Of a stretch of DNA of 64,000 nt, positions 58,841 through 64,000 are shown in pieces (within the stretch, counting starts at the first letter, position 1; every line of letters starts with the position of its first letter). A program made the position numbers and the translations under genes. The stretch is from Stratiolaelaps scimitus (lineage: Eukaryota > Arthropoda > Arachnida > Mesostigmata > Laelapidae): positions 1,612,001 through 1,676,000 of the forward strand of contig JABWDB010000013.1 of the NCBI GenBank assembly GCA_019614645.1, in the 5' to 3' direction. The notes beneath the pieces were generated by a model. It was not told where the DNA came from. It saw nothing but the letters and a program-made list of their open reading frames with translations, and did no database searches.

Positions 58841-59037
58841 TTCCGTACATCAGCTATCCTCGGGTTCCACCAGTAGCATGGCCGGCGGCTGGCGAGCCTA
58901 GAGTGGGACTTTGAACTTGCTTCCTCGCAAACGCGCTCCAGTAGGGCGGATCCTGTCTCTGGTTCATAATTTGTGATTGAGGCGGTCTTCTCCCGGAGGA
59001 TTTCCCGTAGCTTCCCACAGTCAACCTTGGGGTGTAA

Positions 59038-59775
59038 CTATGCAGGTTGTGGCGGCTGGGGTACGGGTTGGCCGATCTTGTAGGTAATGTAGTGATGGTC
59101 GGGGTGGCTGTCTAAGTCGTCGTGGATCGTCCACTCAGCGATGCCGGTCACTACGTCCTCCGAGACAAAAGTAAGGTCGAGCGCGGCGGATTGCTGTAGG
59201 TGGGGTCTCCTGAATCTTGCGCCTGAGGAATTTACAAAGAGCAGTCCCATTTGCGTGGCGAAGTTTACCAGAGCCTGCCCTTTGTTGGTCGTTTTCTTGC
59301 TGCCCCATCGTTATGCTGCGTTGAAGTCGCCCGTTATGACAAGTTTGGCGCTATGATTGCGCGTGTAGAGGGAGTTCTGGACGTCGTCCAGAAAGCTGTT
59401 GTATTCTTGGATGTGACAATTAGGGGATATGTTTACGGAGTATAAGATATGTCCTGCGAGTTCTATGAAAGAAAAGTGTGTTCCCGCCGCTGTGGCTTCT
59501 ATGTAAGCCTTGGGTGATAGGCTGTGGATAGTTGATGTTCCGTTATCTGCTTGACTGGTTGCCGTTTCTAGTTGCCTACTTGGTGGTTCTGACGTTAAAA
59601 CTACGTCTATCCCTTTTTCGGCTGCGAAGTGGGATGCGAGGTCCCAGCCTACAGGTGACCCGTTGAGGTTTATCTGCAGGATCTTAATAACCATGTTATT
59701 TTGTGATCTGCGGATGTCGTCAACCCGTCTCCTGTAGACCGGGTATTGCATCGAGATAGCAGCGTACCCCTTCAT
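59038..59775 (-). pseudogene. LINE ORF2 apurinic-like endonuclease region
   Basis: 'IKILQINLNGSPVGWDLASH' (about 59685-59626) and 'LVITGDFNAA' (near 59315) match the N-terminal 'LQxNLxxS' and 'xxGDFNA' motifs of the LINE endonuclease. 'LDLTFVSEDV' and 'DSHPDHHYITYKI' (about 59185-59075) match the C-terminal 'S.SDH..I' end. The two halves are in different frames. Confidence 0.8.
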
Positions 59776-59776
59776 C

Positions 59777-60700
59777 TTACATGAGTAGCATCTCAGGTGC
59801 TTTATTGCCGCCTCCGCGCACTCTTTGACCGGGTGCCCTGGTTGTCCGCACCTGAAGCATAGCGGGGTGGTCCAGCGTTCGGCCTTGCATTGTCGTGCCG
59901 GGTGGTCTAAGCTTAAGCACTTTAAGCACTGCGGAACTGAGTTCGAGTCTTTCTGAAGGCACCCAGGATTACTTCGGTTGCTTTCGCTCCTCCGTTTCTA
60001 GAGCCGCCCTCAGATCTGATTCCCTCAGGGATTCCTCCATGTCTCTGATGATTAGCGTCTTTTTCTGTGCGGTCACGTCTCTGATGATTAGCGTCTTTTT
60101 CTGTGCTGCCTTCGCTTTCAGGGTTGTTTTGGCCTGAATCTCTTGGGCCAATTTGTCTGCGTTTCTGGCTGCCCCTTGGTTTAAGACGAGCTTGACCTCT
60201 CCGTCTGGGGTTTTCGTCATGTGCTTGATGTGCTGTGCTAGGTCGGGCGTTGACTGCGACCCCACTACTGCTGCTTCTTTTCTTTGTTGGTTATTAGCTA
60301 GTACGGATCTCGGCCTTTGACGCAGATTTGTATCTGTGCGCCTGGGTGTGCTGCCAGTCCGATCTCCATGATTTTGCGTATTTGCTTCACGTCGGCGCTC
60401 TCAGGGGCGGCCATTCGGGCCTCGTTAATGTCTTTTTTCCTCGGGAGAGGACATATCTCGTCCGACGCCCCTCGAAGGACTTCCAGTGGAGTGTTTGCTT
60501 GCGTCTGCCTCCAGTTTTGGGAGTAGGCGTACTATGAGGATCACTCGGGTCTGGGGCTTGTCGGACACGACGGCGGTGCGCGTTAGTTTGGTCTTCCCGT
60601 ACCCTCGTTCCGGCCATTTCTTCTTAACCAGCGCCTTGAATATCGCGTTGTCCAGCGACTCTTCGGCCGAGTTGTTTTTTTTCTTGTCCTCAGTGGTCGT
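59777..60700 (-). pseudogene. LINE ORF1 (gag-like) with CCHC zinc knuckles
   Basis: Two intact knuckles, 'CLKCLSLDHPARQC' and 'CFRCGQPGHPVKEC', are followed by a broken third ('CYSCKMKGY'). Upstream, at 60265-59969, is a Lys/Gln-rich region containing an internal 33-bp tandem duplication ('QKKTLIIRD' twice). The part beyond 60300 is degenerate and frameshifted. ORF1 proteins of this type bind the element's RNA. Confidence 0.7.
60029..60100. repeat. 33-bp tandem duplication within LINE ORF1
   Basis: TCTCTGATGATTAGCGTCTT followed by TTTCTGTGC occurs twice, 36 bases or less apart, and adds one repeat of 'QKKTLIIRD' to the frame without breaking it. Confidence 0.75.
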
Positions 60701-60767
60701 CGATGCTGTGGTCGCGGAGATGAAACCTGCGTACCTACCTCTGCGGTTAAGAGATCAGATGACTTCG

Positions 60768-60812
60768 ATTAGTTCATTAGTTAGCTTAGTTCGTTAGTTA
60801 GTTTAGTTAGTT
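60768..60812. repeat. (TTAG)n-like tract at LINE 5' region
   Basis: Imperfect repeats of TTAG/TTAGT lie near the 5' end of the LINE on the minus strand. Confidence 0.65.
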
Positions 60813-61665
60813 AGCTGCCGTAACGTTCGATGCTGTATTTCTTATCGCGCTTATCTCCGTTTCGAGCTTGGCTTTCTTCTCGAAAAGCCTTCTAAAATCT
60901 TTCACTCCCCTAACTCAATATAATCCTATGCTTCTCATTATAGTTGCAGCCGATGCAAGTCAATACAGGATTGGAGCCGCAATATCCCATTTGTTCCCCG
61001 CTCAAAGATAAAAAGTTATTCATCATGCAAACAGATCTCTTACAAGTGCCCAAAAAAATTACTCACATATCGAAAAAGAAGCCTTAGCTCTCGTCTTTGC
61101 ATGTAAAAATATTCATAAATTTATTCACGGCCGTAAGTTTACACTTCTCACAGATCGTAGATAGCTCTTAACTATTTTTGGCTCTCAAAAAGGAGTATCT
61201 GTCGCTACAGCCTCAAACGCAGACTACAAATGTGGGCCACTTTTCTCCTGAAATATGACTTCACTATAAAATCCACTAAATTCGGACAAGCTGATGCTCT
61301 ATCTAGGTCAATCTCCTAAAAAAAAAACACCCAACAAGACAATATCATTGGAGAAATAGAAGACGAAATAGAAATTCTAATAAATTATCTAATAGAAATT
61401 CACTCACCTTCACAGATGTTCAACAAGCCGCAAAACACGATGCAGTATTACAACGAACAATGACATGTATAACAACTAGTAGATGGCCTTCCTTAGAAAC
61501 TGTACCGAACAACGCAGATCACGAAACCTGGCACGAACGAACTAATGTACCAACCAACATAAACATCTTAGTCTAGACTAACGATAATGTCCGCTGTTTG
61601 ATACTGGTATCCCGAATCTTTTTGCATCGACACAGTTACTCAGGTGTGCTATTGGCGAATTCACC

Positions 61666-62695
61666 AGCTCTGGATGTCCATCAACGGCCGGCCTTTTACT
61701 CGACTTGATTTCAAGTTGCTGGTTTCTTCTGAAGTCATTGACCTCGCGCGCACCGTCTCGGCATTGGCAAGCAAAAGCCAACGAAGACCCGGCGGACGCC
61801 TCTGCGCCATAGGATACAACAGGACTATGCGTTCGAAACGCAGCACTGCAGGCCACCTACGATTTGTTCCTGTCCTGCATCGCGCCAAACGAACCATTCG
61901 TTAGCTAGACCCGTGAGCTAGACTCGCAATGCAACTACACAATGAAAACTGGAGCACTCCCGTTCTCGGCCGACGGCGCCATGGTGGTGCGTTCATTTTC
62001 ATCTACCCGAACGCAGATTAACGGTCTGCCTTAACGAGTTTCGCGGGCTGGACGGCAAGCTTGAAAATGGTCAGGCGATGCCAACAGCGCGTCAGACAAT
62101 GACCAATACAAAATGGGGCAAAAGGCGAATTAGATCTCCAACAGAAGCTGGCAATGGTGACAAAGAGTTATACCGGTCACTGGGTCCCTCTCAACGTCGT
62201 CCGATATGACAAAGCTCAGATTTCCATAACAGTTAGCGATATCCGTTCGGTGAAATTTGACTTTACTCTGCTATCAGCACCTTTGTTATGCCTGCCGTTG
62301 TCGTTGTTGGGGTTCTACTACGAGTCCTTTGCACAGAACAGTTTCCAGCTGATTTTAGAATAGCCAGAAAGTCTCGTGTGCCCGTTCGTGCGATGTGCGC
62401 CGTTTCTGGTGCATCTATATATATTTGTGTATGTGTGTGTTTGTGCGTCTATGTGCTGGTTCTGTTAGCCCTGTCGGCGAGGGAAGTCTTCGGACCGGCG
62501 GGGGGAGTCGCGAGAGTAGATGGTCTGACTGGCTTCGCTAGCGGGTCACAGCCGCGCGTCCGAACGCCGATCCGCGTCCAGCCAACGGAGAGAAACCACT
62601 CCGTCTGACTCAGGTCCACGGGAGTTGGTTTTCGACCCAGTGACATTTGCTACTGGTGGACATATTGCAACGCACCGGCTCTTCCACGGCAAGAG
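61666..62695 (+). repeat. Segmental duplication block B (5' region of gene B)
   Basis: Nearly identical to 49682-50737 and ends at the same splice-donor-like AG|GTATGT. It lies about 11.98 kb downstream of block A. Its left edge is fused directly to the gypsy remnant. Confidence 0.8.
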
Positions 62696-63045
62696 GTATG
62701 TACGTAGCGCATTTAATAGTAACGGCTAGTGGACCATAGACTGATAAATCTCGTTAGCTTATGGACGGGATCTTAAAGGAGAGTTGGCAAGCTCATTGGA
62801 AAATGTCGAGTAACTGTCAAATTTGAAGCGGCGTAGTCAAGTACACCCTCACTAAGCCACTCATACACATTCATTATTACCGTAGAATTATCGTACAATA
62901 CCAGTTCTATTTTTAAATACAGACGTATTTCAAGTGCACAGCTAATCAAACTGAAATTGCATATAAGGTCACTCAAGAGGTTCTCTATGTGATAATGACT
63001 TTATTACGCTCAACAAGCTGAACTCAAGTGTTATTCACTAAACGA
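62696..63045. other. Intron 1 of gene B, left part
   Basis: This does not resemble the corresponding intron of gene A, although the flanking blocks are nearly identical. No feature is seen. Confidence 0.5.
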
Positions 63046-63218
63046 ATTTTTTTTGGGCTAACTCTCAGCCAACATTTAACGTCCACGGTACCGCTTTCGG
63101 CATTGCTTCATAAGACGTACCCCTTTAAATGTAAATGTGCATTGGTGGGGATCGAACCCGTGCACCTACGTGTCTCCTCTGATTGCAAGGCGCACACGAA
63201 TGCAGCACGCCACCGGAC
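63046..63218 (-). mobile_element. tRNA-derived SINE, full-length copy
   Basis: In reverse complement it starts GTCCGGTGGCGTGCTGCATT (A-box region), then has CGTGTGCGCCTTGCAATC and a B-box GGTTCGATCCCC. It runs through the family body and ends with a 9-base A tail after GAGAGTTAGCCC. It is the best-preserved copy in the window and lies in intron 1 of gene B, with no equivalent in gene A. Confidence 0.8.
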
Positions 63219-63633
63219 TTGACGATGTGTCGAGCCTGCACACATCGTCTGTTCACTGCAGTCCCTGTTACAACGTATTAAATATACGACTGAAAAAGCA
63301 TAGTAACCAAATTGCATTACTGTTTTGAACCAAATAATGTGTATTGTACTGTATGATATAGAGGAGAGGACGCATTAACTCAGCAGAAAAGTATTCCTCT
63401 CTTCTTGGGCAGCCACCAATCTCAGTTCTTAAAAGCGATCATTGAGATGCATCCTTTATACCACACAAAAATGTAATGTCCACGTCGTGGGCCGTTTACT
63501 CCAGAGGCCCGTGTTAACTACATCGGAAACATGGCTGCATAAGCAGTGGTCTGCCCTCGTTTCTCGGACATTTGTAACCGAGTAAAGAATAGATTTTATG
63601 AGCCGACTGGCTGCTACTGGTCAATATTAATTT
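63219..63633. other. Intron 1 of gene B, middle part
   Basis: No recognised feature. Similarity to gene A's intron resumes only at CCGACTGGCTGCTACTGGTC near 63602. Confidence 0.45.
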
Positions 63634-63775
63634 AACGATCATTTAACGTCCTCGGCAGTGTCTTTTGACGGACAACTCCTTTTAAATGCAAATGTGCGGC
63701 GGTGGGGATCGAGCTCGCACCAACGTGCCACACCTCCGATTGCAAGGCGCACACGAATGCAGTAATAACCTAGGG
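63634..63775 (-). mobile_element. SINE remnant with deleted 3' tail
   Basis: This is the duplicate of the SINE at 51645-51790. The last bases of the element (the GTGAGTCAGCC tail) and the neighbouring mariner found in copy A are missing here, and the break falls in ATTTAACGATCATTTAACG. Confidence 0.7.
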
Positions 63776-63928
63776 GTCAAAGGAAACCACGGTGATGAAA
63801 TGTTTTGGTGACTATTTTTGCAAGGACCCTCTTTGCTATGCGAGACGACGCTTTGCATTGAATACTGACGAGAAATCTAAGAACGTTGAATATTTGTTGT
63901 TTTGCAGTTTTCAAACATTAGTGTCAAT

Positions 63929-64000
63929 ATGAGACCACTGGCGTGTCTCGTCGTTGTGGCCACACTCGTGTTGGCCGCTCTTGGGGCCACCCAGATCCAC
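63929..64000 (+). CDS. Small secreted acidic protein, gene B (5' end only, cut by window edge)
   Basis: The 24 codons present encode the same signal peptide and first mature residues as gene A (MRPLACLVVVATLVLAALGA, then TQIH), with one silent GCC to GCG change. The upstream acceptor GTTGTTTTGCAG (63907) and the 21 bases before the ATG are also identical. The remaining exons lie beyond the window. It is a recent tandem paralog of the gene at 51953, or an uncollapsed allele of it in the assembly. Confidence 0.75.
   Translation, partial: MRPLACLVVVATLVLAALGATQIH

Larger units (their letters stand above)
56664..60918 (-). mobile_element. R1/Jockey-type non-LTR retrotransposon, ~4.25 kb, decayed
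   Basis: Inserted in gypsy sequence with a 9-bp target duplication bearing one mismatch: TATGATCCT (56655-56663) and TATAATCCT (60919-60927). The 3' end on the minus strand carries an A-run. The order along the minus strand is: gag-like region with two CCHC knuckles (about 59930-59817), endonuclease, RT with 'AYADD', and a C-terminal His/Cys region. The coding frames are interrupted by stops and frameshifts. The domain order and knuckles fit the R1/Jockey group, although R1 itself targets rDNA and this copy does not. Confidence 0.82.
55750..61665 (+). mobile_element. Ty3/gypsy polyprotein remnant, split by a LINE
   Basis: The left part (55750-56663) shows a gag-like 'IRNFSYDPENGITFEG', then RT-like 'LEPVNHSKFPAPIVTV', 'NYLGFTISE' and 'LGMINHYSSFVPHLTK', in a frame with many stops. 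The right part (60919-61665) continues with the RNase H 'VAADASQYRIGAAISH', 'KNYSHIEKEALALVFA' and 'HGRKFTLLTDR'. Removing 56664-60918 brings the two halves together in the correct order, which shows that the LINE landed inside an existing gypsy copy. No LTRs were recognised. The right edge meets duplication block B. Confidence 0.8.

Noticed and set aside
1..64000. CRISPR arrays, operons, riboswitches or other bacterial-type systems
   Set aside because: Spliced genes, SINEs and cuticle proteins mark this as animal nuclear DNA. The only regular tandem array is coding sequence of the cuticle gene, without spacers.

Overview
This window is nuclear DNA from an arthropod, most likely a chelicerate such as a mite. 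The main evidence is a pair of intron-containing cuticle genes of the Rebers-Riddiford (CPR) family whose domain carries the 'DEAGFRA' form usual in chelicerates. It is supported by GT-AG spliced genes, tRNA-derived SINEs, mariner, copia, gypsy and R1/Jockey-type elements, and a high density of (TA)n microsatellites. The species is inferred, not shown.

Layout. 1-16 kb: no gene I can support. It holds (TA)n tracts, one full tRNA-derived SINE, a 19-bp perfect hairpin and several G+C-rich islands open in many frames. 16.1-18.7 kb, minus strand: a four-exon AGC-kinase-like gene that lacks most catalytic residues and needs a GC-AG intron. 19-23.6 kb: a dead LINE fragment and repeats. 23.8-31.2 kb, plus strand: two paralogous CPR genes, each with a five-codon first exon, a matching upstream block and TATA-like box, and a Trp-rich tail. 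The second contains nine near-identical 60-bp coding repeats. 32.3-35.8 kb: a three-exon HMG-box gene with a long acidic tail. 36-47 kb: mostly non-coding, with two strong palindromes at 40.5-40.6 kb, a core-promoter-like site at 45.07 kb and scattered candidate exons. 47.8-48.4 kb, minus strand: the 3' end of an unrecognised gene. 49.7-53.8 kb and 61.7-64.0 kb: two copies of a duplicated locus encoding a small secreted acidic protein; the second copy is cut by the window edge. The duplicates are separated by a retroelement pile: a copia fragment, and a gypsy remnant split by a 4.25-kb R1/Jockey-type LINE with a visible target-site duplication.

The cuticle pair shares a promoter block and is probably co-expressed during cuticle deposition. 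The other genes show no obvious functional link to each other. Most of the remaining sequence is repeats and decayed mobile elements. Exon models rest on reading-frame and splice-phase consistency only; no transcript or homology search was available.
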